The position numbers and the translations under genes are program-made. A stretch of DNA of 64,000 nucleotides, taken from assembly GCA_947470805.1 (NCBI GenBank), contig CANIVU010000044.1, positions 1 through 64,000 of the forward strand, written 5' to 3'. This DNA is from Acidobacteriota bacterium. Lineage in GTDB: Bacteria; Acidobacteriota; Terriglobia; Bryobacterales; Bryobacteraceae. The stretch's first letter is position 1. Every line of letters begins with the position of its first letter. A model generated the notes under the pieces. It was not told the origin of the DNA. It made no database searches and saw only the letters and a list, made by a program, of their open reading frames with translations. This document shows, one piece after another, positions 26,766 to 34,841 of this stretch.

Positions 26766-28412
26766 TTAGCCGCCGGTACGGAGACTGAACCACCGGTGGC
26801 GCTTGGTCGGCGCGTTGCGATCCCGCAGGATGAAGCGGTAGTCGCGCCAGTTGACGGCGACGAGATAGATTCCGAGCGTGATGATGCTCATGGTGATGAG
26901 CGTCACCACGGCGACGGCGCCGAGATGGACGCCGATCGTGTCCGCTTCCGGCTTGAAGAAATACCGCTCGAACATATGGCCGAAGTTCATGCCGAAGAAG
27001 CCGGTGAGCACCGCGCCCGCGCCGAAGATCATGCTGAGCATGGCCAGGCGGTTGACGGCTTCGGTGGAGCGCTGCTGGTTGTACTCGTTCAGCGCGGCGT
27101 TCATGTTCGCCAGCTCCTCTTCGATCTGCACGCGGAGCTCTTCGACTCGATACGCCCGGCACTGCATCTGGAAGTGCTCGATCTCCTCGTCTTTATTGGC
27201 TAATTCGTCGAAGTACCAGTAGTTGGAGAAGTTCAGGAATTCGTTGCGGAGGTCGGTGGCGATTTCGACGTTCTGGCGTTCCAGGCGGCCGACGGCGAGG
27301 TTTTCATACAGGCGCCGGGACACGAGCGCGACGGATTCGGCGAAGTCGAGCAGCGTGGCGCGGTAGAAGAGCGCGACGATGGCCATGAGGTAGTAGCGGC
27401 CGGCGAACATGCGCTCGATGAGGTTGCCTTCCTGGGCGAGGTGGAGGCCGCGGTCGGTGACGCCGAGGGCGAGGGTGACGTTGGAATAGCGCGTGAAACC
27501 GTAGTAGGTGCCTTCGTGGGCCCAGCGGCGGTAGCAGTGCTCCTTCATCTGCTGGCGCGTGAACTCGGGATCGTAGCGGAAGCCTTCGCCATCGCGGTCG
27601 ACGTAGAGGAAGCGGCTGAAGAGGTGCTCCACTTTTTCGGGCGTGCCGAAGCCGGGGTCGACGGCCATGTAGGAGTAGGGGATCATGCGCTCGTCGAAGA
27701 TCTGTTCGTATTCGAGCGTGTCGTAATTCAGGAAGTAGAGCAGAGACTGGATGACTTTCGAGAGCGGCGGCTGGAACTGGACGATGGCACCGTGTTCAAA
27801 CGTCTCTTCGGCAAGGGTCTCTTCGCCGACGGTAAGTTTGGACGATACGGGGACGCGGCCTTCGCGGCGCTGGCGGCCGGAGGTGGGGTAGACCTTGCGC
27901 ATCATCTCGTTCATCCAGAGGGCTTCGCGGACGGAGCAGTTAGCGCGTTCAACGCCGATGGAGAGGATGCCGACGCCGTTGGCGAACAGGAAGAGACGGA
28001 GGTCTGTGATGGGGACGGCGCAGGAGCGGTTGCGGACGTCGGCGGCTTGCCACAGCAGGGGGAGCGTCTGCGGGAGCATCATTTCGTAGACGCGGAGGAG
28101 GGTGGCTTGATCGCTGGACTTGGTGTCGAAGAAGACGCGGCGGACGAAGGGATGGAAGAAGACCATGTCCTGGTAGGCGCGCGAATCGAGATCGAATTCG
28201 GAATAGGAGGCGCGGCGCCAACCGCCGAGGCGGCTGCGGACAGGGGATTCGGTGGCGCAGTTTTCGGAACGCAACCAGTCGTCGAGGCCATCGATCCAGC
28301 TGCGCAGGGGCGGCCAGAAATCGGGGTGCGCGGTGGCGACCACTTCCTTATCGATGACGAATGGAAAGAGGAAATAGGTTTCGAGTTGAAGGACGGGCTT
28401 CCCCACGCTCAC
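26766..28412 (-). CDS. Large CorA-like protein with GMN motif
   Basis: 548 residues. Two C-terminal membrane helices surround GFFGMNFG, with the GMN of CorA channels at 474-476, then a helix of about 500-522 and a basic tail. A long helix before them (about 400-460, with LRVQIEEELANMNAALNEY) matches the CorA stalk. The first 400 residues are a soluble domain far larger than normal CorA (usual total 310-370) and I do not recognise it; it is rich in Tyr, Phe and Arg. Mg2+ or other divalent uptake is the family role, but the N-domain suggests a regulated or different function. Divergent from ThuA with only 27 bases between. Confidence 0.65.
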   Translation of the reverse strand: MSVGKPVLQLETYFLFPFVIDKEVVATAHPDFWPPLRSWIDGLDDWLRSENCATESPVRSRLGGWRRASYSEFDLDSRAYQDMVFFHPFVRRVFFDTKSSDQATLLRVYEMMLPQTLPLLWQAADVRNRSCAVPITDLRLFLFANGVGILSIGVERANCSVREALWMNEMMRKVYPTSGRQRREGRVPVSSKLTVGEETLAEETFEHGAIVQFQPPLSKVIQSLLYFLNYDTLEYEQIFDERMIPYSYMAVDPGFGTPEKVEHLFSRFLYVDRDGEGFRYDPEFTRQQMKEHCYRRWAHEGTYYGFTRYSNVTLALGVTDRGLHLAQEGNLIERMFAGRYYLMAIVALFYRATLLDFAESVALVSRRLYENLAVGRLERQNVEIATDLRNEFLNFSNYWYFDELANKDEEIEHFQMQCRAYRVEELRVQIEEELANMNAALNEYNQQRSTEAVNRLAMLSMIFGAGAVLTGFFGMNFGHMFERYFFKPEADTIGVHLGAVAVVTLITMSIITLGIYLVAVNWRDYRFILRDRNAPTKRHRWFSLRTGG

Positions 28413-28415
28413 CTT

Positions 28416-28428
28416 CGTTATGATAACG
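28416..28428. promoter_or_regulatory. 13-bp palindrome in the CorA-like/ThuA gap
   Basis: CGTTAT-G-ATAACG, a perfect six-plus-one-plus-six palindrome, fills half of the 27-base gap between two divergent genes. It overlaps a plus-strand -10-like TATGAT (28419-28424), 15 bases before the ThuA ATG. This is the layout of an operator over a promoter. Confidence 0.4.
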
Positions 28429-28439
28429 TCCCAATTGCC

Positions 28440-29171
28440 ATGCGCCTATTTCTTTGGGTTTTCGTGCTGGGGAGTTTGTGGGGACAGAACACCGGGGCGG
28501 TGTTTCAGACGTGGAAGAGGCCGCGGGCGCTGGCGCTCGTGGGCGACCGGTATCACAGCCCGGTGTATATCCGCGAAGGGCTGTCGAAGGCGTTGATGGA
28601 GGAGAACATTCCGGTGACGTTTATTGAGAACGTCGCCATGTTGAGCGCGGAGAGTTTGAAGGAACATCAGCTGTTGATCATTCTGCGCGACGGAATGAAC
28701 TGGCCCAATGGCTACGACAAGCCGCCGGTGAAGTGGATGACCGATGCGCAGCAGCAGGCCATTTGGGACTTTGTCCACGGCGGCGGCGGGTTCCTGGCGT
28801 TGCACAATTCGCAGGGGATTTATCCCGAGGGCGGGCTCTACTACAAGCTGTTCGGCGGGGACTACGGCGGGCACCCGAAGCCGTACGATTTCACGGTGCG
28901 CGTGGAGGACAAATCGCACCCGGTGACGGCGGGGGTGAACGACTATATAGCGTTTGATGAGCAGCACACCGTGAAGTATTACCTGGACAAAGAACACATG
29001 CTGCTGCGGACCATTGCGCCGGATAACCTGGCCGCGGCCGGCGGCTGGTGGCGAGAGATGGGCAAGGGGCGGTTCGTGTATTTATCGCCGGGCCATACGC
29101 CACAGGCGCTGAATCATCCGATGATGCAGCGCCTGATGCGGAATGCGGCGAAGTGGCTGGTGCGGGATTAG
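28440..29171 (+). CDS. Exported ThuA-domain protein
   Basis: 243 residues from ATG 28440; the frame is open for 1 kb upstream but that part is antisense to the CorA-like gene. A short signal peptide (MRLFLWVFVLGSLWGQ) is followed by one ThuA domain, a class I glutamine-amidotransferase-like fold: GDRYHSPVYIREGL, the strand VHGGGGFLALHNSQG, GGHPKPYDFTV, and the late YLSPGHTPQALNHP with LMRNAAKWL. ThuA proteins act on sugars or glycosides; the exact reaction is not settled for most. No ribosome site is seen, so the transcript may be nearly leaderless. It converges on the ABM gene with a four-base overlap. Confidence 0.8.
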   Translation: MRLFLWVFVLGSLWGQNTGAVFQTWKRPRALALVGDRYHSPVYIREGLSKALMEENIPVTFIENVAMLSAESLKEHQLLIILRDGMNWPNGYDKPPVKWMTDAQQQAIWDFVHGGGGFLALHNSQGIYPEGGLYYKLFGGDYGGHPKPYDFTVRVEDKSHPVTAGVNDYIAFDEQHTVKYYLDKEHMLLRTIAPDNLAAAGGWWREMGKGRFVYLSPGHTPQALNHPMMQRLMRNAAKWLVRD

Positions 29172-29560
29172 ATCTGATCGTAGAGCACGGCGGTGAAGCC
29201 CTTCACCTTGAAGGTGCCTTCGATGGTGGGCCACGCGCGCTGGTGGTCGTCGGACTTCACCCAGTTCAGGCGGTCCTGTTCGGAGCGGAAGTTGATCACC
29301 AGGCGGTAGTTGGAGCCCTCGGGGGCCTTGCCGGCTTTGGCTTCGCGAAGCTTCAGCAGGTAGACGTGAATGTAGCCGGGCTGCTTGGCCATGGCGGGCT
29401 TGAAGATGTCTTTGAAGTTCTTCTTCAGCTCTTTTTCCTTGGCCGGGTCAACCATCATGTCGACGTGCAACTGGATGGTTTCGTCGGCGGGTTTCTTCGA
29501 CTGCGCGTTGAGGGCGGTGAGCGATGCCAGTGCGGCGGTAACGGCTTTGCGGCGGTTCAT
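29168..29560 (-). CDS. Exported small ABM/Dabb-fold protein
   Basis: 130 residues. N-terminal leader MNRRKAVTAALASLTALNAQ is Sec- or Tat-like (two arginines). The mature part has the ferredoxin-like alpha-beta barrel of the antibiotic-biosynthesis monooxygenase class: IQLHVDMMVDPAKEKELKKN, the helix into PGYIHVYLLKLR, and YRLVINFRSEQDRLNWVKS. Such proteins are oxidases, isomerases or lactonase partners. It is the last gene of a five-gene sugar-acid operon, 15 bases after the SMP-30 gene. The exact role is not known. Confidence 0.65.
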   Translation of the reverse strand: MNRRKAVTAALASLTALNAQSKKPADETIQLHVDMMVDPAKEKELKKNFKDIFKPAMAKQPGYIHVYLLKLREAKAGKAPEGSNYRLVINFRSEQDRLNWVKSDDHQRAWPTIEGTFKVKGFTAVLYDQI

Positions 29561-29575
29561 AATTGATAGTCCTTC

Positions 29576-30604
29576 CTACTTGAGTTTGATGCGGTAGACG
29601 GAGGTGCGGGCGGTCATCCACAGCACGGTGCCGTCTTCGGCCCAGCCCACATTGGCGGGCACTTCGGTGGGTTTAATGGAGCCCAGGTGCTTGCCCTCGG
29701 CATTGAAAATCCAGACGCCGCCGGGGCCGGTGGCCCAGACGTTGCCCTTGCTATCGACCTTCAATCCGTCGGGCAATCCTTCGCTCTGTTCGGCGGTCAC
29801 ATCGGCGAAGACGCGGCCCGGTCCGAGCGTGCCGTCTTCCAGCACCGGGAACTTCATCCAGGTCTTGCGGGCTGCGTCGGAATTGGCGACGTAGAGCCAC
29901 TTTTCGTCGGGCGAAAAGGCGATGCCGTTGGGGCGGGTCATTTCCTTGTTCAGGAGCGTGAGTTTGCCACCCTGCAGGCGATAGATGCCGTTAAAGGCGA
30001 GTTCTTTCTTGGGATCTTCGTCGCCTTTGGTGAGGCCATAGGGAGGGTCGGTAAAGTACAGCGCGCCGTCGGATTTGAAGACGAGATCGTTGGGGCTGTT
30101 GAGCTTCTTGCCTTCGAAGCGGTCGACCAGCGTGGTGATGACGCCGGCCTTGTTGCGGCGGGCGATGCGGCGGTTGCCGTGCTGACAGATGAGGACGTTG
30201 CCGTCTTTATCGAACGTCATGCCGTTGGGGCCGATGAAGGCGCCTTCGGGGGCGTCCTTACCGTCGTACCCGGCGGGTTTCAGGATTTCGGTGACGGTCC
30301 CATCGGGCGCCAATTGGCGGGTCACGTTGCCCTGTACGTCGCTGAACCAGAGGTTCCCGGAATCCTTGAACCAGAGCGGGCCTTCAGTGAACTGGAAGCC
30401 ACCGGCGACCTTTTCGATTTTGGCGGCGGCGGGGACCAGGGCGTCGAGCGCGGGATCGACACGCAGGATGCCGCCCGCGCCGGCGGGCTGTGCTTCCGGC
30501 TTAGCCCGCGCCGTTGCCTTCTTTTCTTCGGGGACCTTGTCGGGACCGGAGGAGCAGGAGGACAGCAGAGCGAACGAGGCGACTGCGGCGAGTGCGAATT
30601 TCAT
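29576..30604 (-). CDS. SMP-30/gluconolactonase-family lipoprotein
   Basis: 342 residues. The leader MKFALAAVASFALLSSC has a lipobox with C17. The mature part is a six-bladed propeller of the SMP-30 family, with GGFQFTEGPLWFKDSGNLWF, the metal-site NSPNDLVFKSDGALYFTDPP, RPNGIAFSPDEKWLYVANSD and GLPDGLKVDSKGNVWATGPG. Members hydrolyse sugar lactones. Outer- or inner-membrane-attached on the periplasmic side. It lies 18 bases after the small upstream gene and in the same operon as a rhamnonate-dehydratase-like enolase, which suggests lactone then acid handling. Confidence 0.88.
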   Translation of the reverse strand: MKFALAAVASFALLSSCSSGPDKVPEEKKATARAKPEAQPAGAGGILRVDPALDALVPAAAKIEKVAGGFQFTEGPLWFKDSGNLWFSDVQGNVTRQLAPDGTVTEILKPAGYDGKDAPEGAFIGPNGMTFDKDGNVLICQHGNRRIARRNKAGVITTLVDRFEGKKLNSPNDLVFKSDGALYFTDPPYGLTKGDEDPKKELAFNGIYRLQGGKLTLLNKEMTRPNGIAFSPDEKWLYVANSDAARKTWMKFPVLEDGTLGPGRVFADVTAEQSEGLPDGLKVDSKGNVWATGPGGVWIFNAEGKHLGSIKPTEVPANVGWAEDGTVLWMTARTSVYRIKLK

Positions 30605-30622
30605 AGATGGGACTCCGAGAGG

Positions 30623-31012
30623 TTATCGCTTTTGGCGAGCCGCGTCGAGGGCGGCGTTGACGAGAATTTTCAGGAACGCATCGTCGTCGCGGCGAACGGC
30701 GGGGCGTTGCGGGTCGAGGCGGCGATAGTCATAGGTCAGCAACTCGGTGAAGGAACCGGCTTCCAGGCCGTAGGCTTCGTTGAGCCGCGTGATGTTGTAG
30801 CCGTACAGGTCTTTCAGGAACTGCACGTATTGCTGTTTGGCCGGCGCTTCCTCCGGCCATTGGCGAACGGCGCGCACCCACTCCCGCGCGGGCGCGGGCC
30901 GAAACTCGATCTCTTCTCCAGCGGCCACTTTCAACTTGGAAAGGAACGCGGGATCGAACGGGTCCGGCCACGGCGCGAGCGAGATGACGACGAGTGCGGC
31001 CGCCAGGATCAA
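30623..31012 (-). CDS. Small exported protein of unknown function with a GH42-like helix
   Basis: 129 residues from TTG 31012, overlapping the enolase stop (TTGA). Hydrophobic leader ILAAALVVISLAPW. The segment YVQFLKDLYGYNITRLNEAY resembles the helix of GH42/agarase-type glycosidases where a lone Trp/Tyr helix carries the pattern FLK-YG-LN-AYG, but there is no barrel and no catalytic residue. It may be a stand-alone fragment of such a domain or an unrelated helical protein. Located between the dehydratase and the lactonase in the same operon. Confidence 0.6.
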   Translation of the reverse strand: MILAAALVVISLAPWPDPFDPAFLSKLKVAAGEEIEFRPAPAREWVRAVRQWPEEAPAKQQYVQFLKDLYGYNITRLNEAYGLEAGSFTELLTYDYRRLDPQRPAVRRDDDAFLKILVNAALDAARQKR

Positions 31013-32238
31013 CCGACGACCTCGATGTCCCAGCCCCAGCCCGGACGGTCGTGCGGACGCATGTAGATGCCGTCCGAACCGCGGGAGATCTGGTAGTTTT
31101 CTTCGAAGATCTGGGTGACTTCCTTCGGCCCGCCAGGGGGCGGCAGGAAGAGTTCCGACCACGGCGCGTTGACGTGGGAGATGCTGAAGTGAATCGACCC
31201 GTTCAGCCCGCCGCCGTGCGGAATAACGGGGATATCGTAAGCCGACGCCATGGCGGCGATGCGGCGCAACTCGGTTAACCCGCCGCACCATTGGATATCG
31301 GGCTGCCAGATGGCGGCGCCGTTGGCTTCCAGCAGATAGCGGAAACCGTAGCGGCCGTATTCGTGTTCGCCGGTGGCGATTCGCGTGGATTTCAGGCCGG
31401 TGTTCAGGCGGCCGAAGCCGGCGTAATCGTGCGGCTGCAGCACCTCTTCCATCCAGTAAATCCGGTAGGGCGCCAGCATTTCAGCCATCTCGATGGTGTA
31501 GCGCTCCGTCCACGCCATCCAGCAATCCAGCATGATTTCACCGTCCGGGCCCAGCGCCGCGCGGGCACGCTTGACGAGCTCGACGTTCTCCTTCATGCCG
31601 GCGCGGCCGCTGGCCGGCCCGTGCGGAATAGCGAGTTTCAGCATCTTGTAGCCGAACTCGACGTGCTGCTCAATGTCGTTGCCCGTACAATAGGCCGGCA
31701 CGCGATCCTTGGTTTCGCCGCCCAACAGGCGGTAAACAGGCTGGTTCAGCGCCTTGCCGACGATGTCCCACAGCGCCATGTCGAAGCCGCTGATGGCGTT
31801 CATGGTCACGCCCATGCGGCCGTAGGACATGGTGGAACGCCAGCAGATATCCCAGTTGCGCTCGATGTCGAACGGGTCGCGGCCCATCATCAGTTTGGCC
31901 AGGTGGCCGGTGACGACCTGGCCGCCGCCCGGACCGCCGTTGCCATAGCCCTTGATGCCCTTATCGGTGGTGACTTCCACCGTGAAACTGGGCACATTGG
32001 TCGCGGCGAACAGATCGCGGCGCGGCTTGAATTCCGGGTAGATCGACATCGGATTCGCCACTTCCACGAACTGCGTGGACCAGGCGCCATCGGCCGGTTT
32101 ATAGGTGGGATACGGCTTGCGGGGCCGCGTCTTGACGATCTTGATATCGGTAATCTTGAGCTTGCTCTTCTCCTGCGCCCAGGCGAGCGCGGGCAGCGCC
32201 GGGGCTGCCGCCAGAGTGAGAAAATCGCGACGTTTCAT
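31009..32238 (-). CDS. Tat-exported enolase-superfamily dehydratase, L-rhamnonate dehydratase-like
   Basis: 409 residues from ATG 32238, with a four-base ATGA overlap with the upstream gene. The leader MKRRDFLTLAAAPALPALAW is Tat-type (RRDFL). The enolase fold follows: metal ligands D238 in IMLDCWMAW, E264 in YWMEEVLQP and E291 in ATGEHEYG, the QPDIQWCGGLTE segment (312-323) and the catalytic histidine H341 in VIPHGGG. LDCWM, the EE pair and WCGGLT match L-rhamnonate dehydratases closely. The reaction would be dehydration of a 6-deoxy aldonate to a 2-keto-3-deoxy acid. Export is unusual for this family, whose known members are cytoplasmic. Confidence 0.82.
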   Translation of the reverse strand: MKRRDFLTLAAAPALPALAWAQEKSKLKITDIKIVKTRPRKPYPTYKPADGAWSTQFVEVANPMSIYPEFKPRRDLFAATNVPSFTVEVTTDKGIKGYGNGGPGGGQVVTGHLAKLMMGRDPFDIERNWDICWRSTMSYGRMGVTMNAISGFDMALWDIVGKALNQPVYRLLGGETKDRVPAYCTGNDIEQHVEFGYKMLKLAIPHGPASGRAGMKENVELVKRARAALGPDGEIMLDCWMAWTERYTIEMAEMLAPYRIYWMEEVLQPHDYAGFGRLNTGLKSTRIATGEHEYGRYGFRYLLEANGAAIWQPDIQWCGGLTELRRIAAMASAYDIPVIPHGGGLNGSIHFSISHVNAPWSELFLPPPGGPKEVTQIFEENYQISRGSDGIYMRPHDRPGWGWDIEVVG

Positions 32239-32894
32239 TTCTTGGTCACCTTTACGTTTCGGAAATGTCCAACGGTTCCAGGCCCGATCCACAGTCCAAC
32301 CCGGCCCTTCCACGCGCCCTGCTTTAAATCGTTCACAATCAGCGTCGGCTGCGCATTGCCATGCACGAACAACCGGGCCTTCACGCCGTCTACTTCGATG
32401 CGTACGCGGGTCCATTCGCCGGGCACCAGATCCACGTAGCTTTCGTACTTTTCGGGTTCTTCTTTTCGCAACCGGCTCCAGGTCCACGCCGGGTGGGAGA
32501 TGTACTGCACGGAATGATTGCGGCGCACCTGGTCATCGGCACGGCCGTTGGTGGGCCGCAGGTAAAATGCATCGAATTTGGCCGTATCTTCGCCAACTCG
32601 AAACGCAACGCCCACAAAGCCTCGCGCGCCCTGCACGGCGCCGCCGCCGGGTTCGCCGCTGATCTCGGCTTCAATCGTGCCGTTCTCAAACCCGGATACC
32701 GGCAGTAGGAGCAGGCGGTCTTCGTTGCCATCGGCGGCGCCGGCTGGTTCCACCAGCCGAATGCCCTTCTTGCCTTTGTGCGTCACCGCCTCAGCCACCA
32801 CTTTGTTGGCGCGCAGCCCCTCCATCGTTTCCAGGGGAAACGTCTGCGCAATAGCCAGCAACGGCAGGCCGAGATACAAGAACAAGCCACGCAT
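32235..32894 (-). CDS. Exported jelly-roll (LamG/DUF1080-like) protein
   Basis: 219 residues with a clear signal peptide (MRGLFLYLGLPLLAIAQ). The mature part is one concanavalin-like beta sandwich: GFENGTIEAEISG, FVGVAFRVGEDTAKFDAFYL, PGEWTRVRIEVDGVKARLFV and the closing strand GRVGLWIGPGTVGHFRNVKV. This is the pattern of DUF1080/3-keto-disaccharide hydrolase and LamG sugar-binding domains. No catalytic residues can be assigned. First gene of the operon ending with the ABM protein; a TATAAG lies 11 bases before the ATG. Confidence 0.72.
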   Translation of the reverse strand: MRGLFLYLGLPLLAIAQTFPLETMEGLRANKVVAEAVTHKGKKGIRLVEPAGAADGNEDRLLLLPVSGFENGTIEAEISGEPGGGAVQGARGFVGVAFRVGEDTAKFDAFYLRPTNGRADDQVRRNHSVQYISHPAWTWSRLRKEEPEKYESYVDLVPGEWTRVRIEVDGVKARLFVHGNAQPTLIVNDLKQGAWKGRVGLWIGPGTVGHFRNVKVTKK

Positions 32895-32896
32895 CG

Positions 32897-32945
32897 CAGA
32901 ATCATCTTATACGAAACGCGCGCGGCGGGACGGCATGCGATTCTG
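32897..32945. promoter_or_regulatory. Divergent promoter region framed by an inverted repeat
   Basis: CAGAATC (32897-32903) and GATTCTG (32939-32945) form a perfect seven-base inverted repeat, each arm directly before one of two divergent start codons (32894 and 32947). Between them a minus-strand TATAAG (32911-32906) is a -10 candidate for the jelly-roll gene. The arms could be a shared operator. Confidence 0.35.
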
Positions 32946-32946
32946 A

Positions 32947-34029
32947 ATGGAGATGGATCTCGGAAAATGGGCCACAGAACATAAGATCCCCGATGCGGTT
33001 GCCATGGTGGCGCGTGCGGATGAGGAACTCTTTCGCGACACGCATGGCGAAGCGGAAGCGGATACGATCTTCGCCATCGCCTCCATGACCAAGGCCATCA
33101 CGACTACCGCCGCCATGCAGTTGGTGGAACGGGGCAAGCTTTCGCTCGATGCGCCCATCGGCGGCGAACTGACCGATATGCCGGTGCTCGAAGGCTTCGA
33201 TGCAACCGGTGCTCCGCGGTTCAGCGCGGCCCGATACAGCCCGACGTTGCGCCAGCTGTTGGCCCACACGGCAGGGTTCGCCTATCCCTGGAACCACGCG
33301 TTGCTGAAGCAATATGGCACGATTGATCGGCCCTTTCTGATTCACGAGCCCGGCACGCGCTGGTACTACGGCATCAACATCGATTGGGTGGGCCGGTTCG
33401 TCGAATCGGTCAGCGGACAGACGCTGGAGGCCTATCTCCGGGAGCACATCCTGCAACCGCTTGGCATGCGCGAAACCTCGTTTCTACTGCCCCCGGAGAA
33501 GCTCCCGCGCCTGGCCCGCAACTATCAACGCGACGACGATGGCACGCTCCAACTCCAACCGCGCGTGCAACCACCGGTCCCCCCATTTTTCAACGGCGGT
33601 GGTGGGCTGTTCTCCACCGCGCCGGACTATCTGCGCTTCACGCAGATGATCCTCCGACGCGGGCTCGCCGCCAACGGCGAACGAATCCTCAGCGAGGCCT
33701 CCATCAGCGAAATGGCGAAGAACCAGACCGGTTCGCTCGACGCCGGGCGCATCTACACCACCATGCCCACGCGCTCCCGCAATGTCGATTTCCATCCCGG
33801 CGCACACGACCAGTTCGGCCTGGGCTTCCTGATCAACCCCGCGCCCTACGCCAACGGCCGCTCCGCCGGCAGTCTGGCCTGGGGCGGCATCCGCAACACG
33901 TTCTATTGGATCGACCCTGCCCGCGGCATCGCCGCCGTGTTGCTGATGCAGTTCCAACCCTTCTGCGACGCCGCCGCCATGGGCCTCTTACGCTCCTTCG
34001 AAACCGCTATTTACAACGAACTCGTATGA
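32947..34029 (+). CDS. Serine hydrolase of the beta-lactamase/esterase family
   Basis: 360 residues. The nucleophile motif SMTK at 46-49 (in FAIASMTKAITTTA) and a later tyrosine in RWYYGINIDW fit class C beta-lactamase-like esterases (family VIII). The segment NGGGGLFSTAPDYLRF is also standard. No signal peptide is visible, so the enzyme is probably cytoplasmic, and ester hydrolysis is more likely than drug resistance. Its stop overlaps the next gene's ATG (ATGA). It is divergent from the sugar-acid operon, 52 bases apart. Confidence 0.85.
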   Translation: MEMDLGKWATEHKIPDAVAMVARADEELFRDTHGEAEADTIFAIASMTKAITTTAAMQLVERGKLSLDAPIGGELTDMPVLEGFDATGAPRFSAARYSPTLRQLLAHTAGFAYPWNHALLKQYGTIDRPFLIHEPGTRWYYGINIDWVGRFVESVSGQTLEAYLREHILQPLGMRETSFLLPPEKLPRLARNYQRDDDGTLQLQPRVQPPVPPFFNGGGGLFSTAPDYLRFTQMILRRGLAANGERILSEASISEMAKNQTGSLDAGRIYTTMPTRSRNVDFHPGAHDQFGLGFLINPAPYANGRSAGSLAWGGIRNTFYWIDPARGIAAVLLMQFQPFCDAAAMGLLRSFETAIYNELV

Positions 34030-34841
34030 CCTTCCTGCTCGCCGCCGCGCTCAGCCACGTCCTCATCATCGGTGTCGACGGCCTCTCTTCCGACGGTGTC
34101 CGCAACGCCGATACACCGAACATCCACAAGCTCATGGACCGCGGCGCCTGGACGCTCAAATCGCGCGGTGTCATGCCCACAGTGAGCTCCCCGAACTGGA
34201 TGTCGTTGCTCGCTGGCGCCGGGCCCGAAATGCACGGTGTGCACTCGAACGAATGGGAGCGGTTCAACTTCAAAATCGCCCCAGCCTGCAAAGGGCCGGA
34301 GGGCATTTTCCCGGGGATTTTTGGTGTGATTCACCAACAGCGCCCCCAAGCCAATCTCGCCGCCATCCATGACTGGCAGGGCTTCGGACGCCTCGTCGAA
34401 AAGACCGCGGCCAACCATGTCCAACACGTCAAAGGTTCACCGGAAGCGACCGCCGCCGCCATCGCCTACTGGAAGCAGAACAAGCCGCTGCTGCTGTGGG
34501 TCCACCTGGACGACGTCGATCACGCCGGCCACGGCAAAACGTGGGAAGGACCGGAATACAAGGCGGCCGTGACAACCATCGACGGCCTGATCGGCCAACT
34601 CGTCGCCACCGTACCCGCGAACGAGACGCTGATCGTCCTGGTCGCCGACCACGGCGGCACCGGAACCAAACACGGAAGCGACACGACGAATGAACTGGAA
34701 GTGCCGCTGATCTTCGCCAGCCCCGGCATCACCCCGGGAGAGATCACCACCCGCACGCGCAACATCGACATGGCGCCCACGGTGATCAAGGCACTGGGAC
34801 TACAGCCTCACGCCTGCTGGGAAGGCGCGCCGTTGAGGTGA
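34026..34841 (+). CDS. Exported type I phosphodiesterase/alkaline-phosphatase-fold enzyme
   Basis: 271 residues from ATG 34026, coupled by ATGA to the serine hydrolase. A short leader (MTFLLAAALSHVLII) leads into VDGLSSDGV. The nucleophile region PTVSSPNWMSLLAGAGPEMH, HLDDVDHAGHG and VADHGGTGTKHGSDTTNELE give the metal ligands of the nucleotide pyrophosphatase/phosphodiesterase superfamily. It is short (usual 380-450 residues), lacking the middle insertion. The substrate could be a phosphodiester or nucleotide. Its last 34 bases overlap the end of the convergent isochorismatase fusion. Confidence 0.82.
   Translation: MTFLLAAALSHVLIIGVDGLSSDGVRNADTPNIHKLMDRGAWTLKSRGVMPTVSSPNWMSLLAGAGPEMHGVHSNEWERFNFKIAPACKGPEGIFPGIFGVIHQQRPQANLAAIHDWQGFGRLVEKTAANHVQHVKGSPEATAAAIAYWKQNKPLLLWVHLDDVDHAGHGKTWEGPEYKAAVTTIDGLIGQLVATVPANETLIVLVADHGGTGTKHGSDTTNELEVPLIFASPGITPGEITTRTRNIDMAPTVIKALGLQPHACWEGAPLR

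Noticed and set aside
32947-34029. Beta-lactamase resistance gene
   Set aside because: SxxK is present but there is no leader peptide and the neighbours are metabolic, so an esterase-type hydrolase is more likely.
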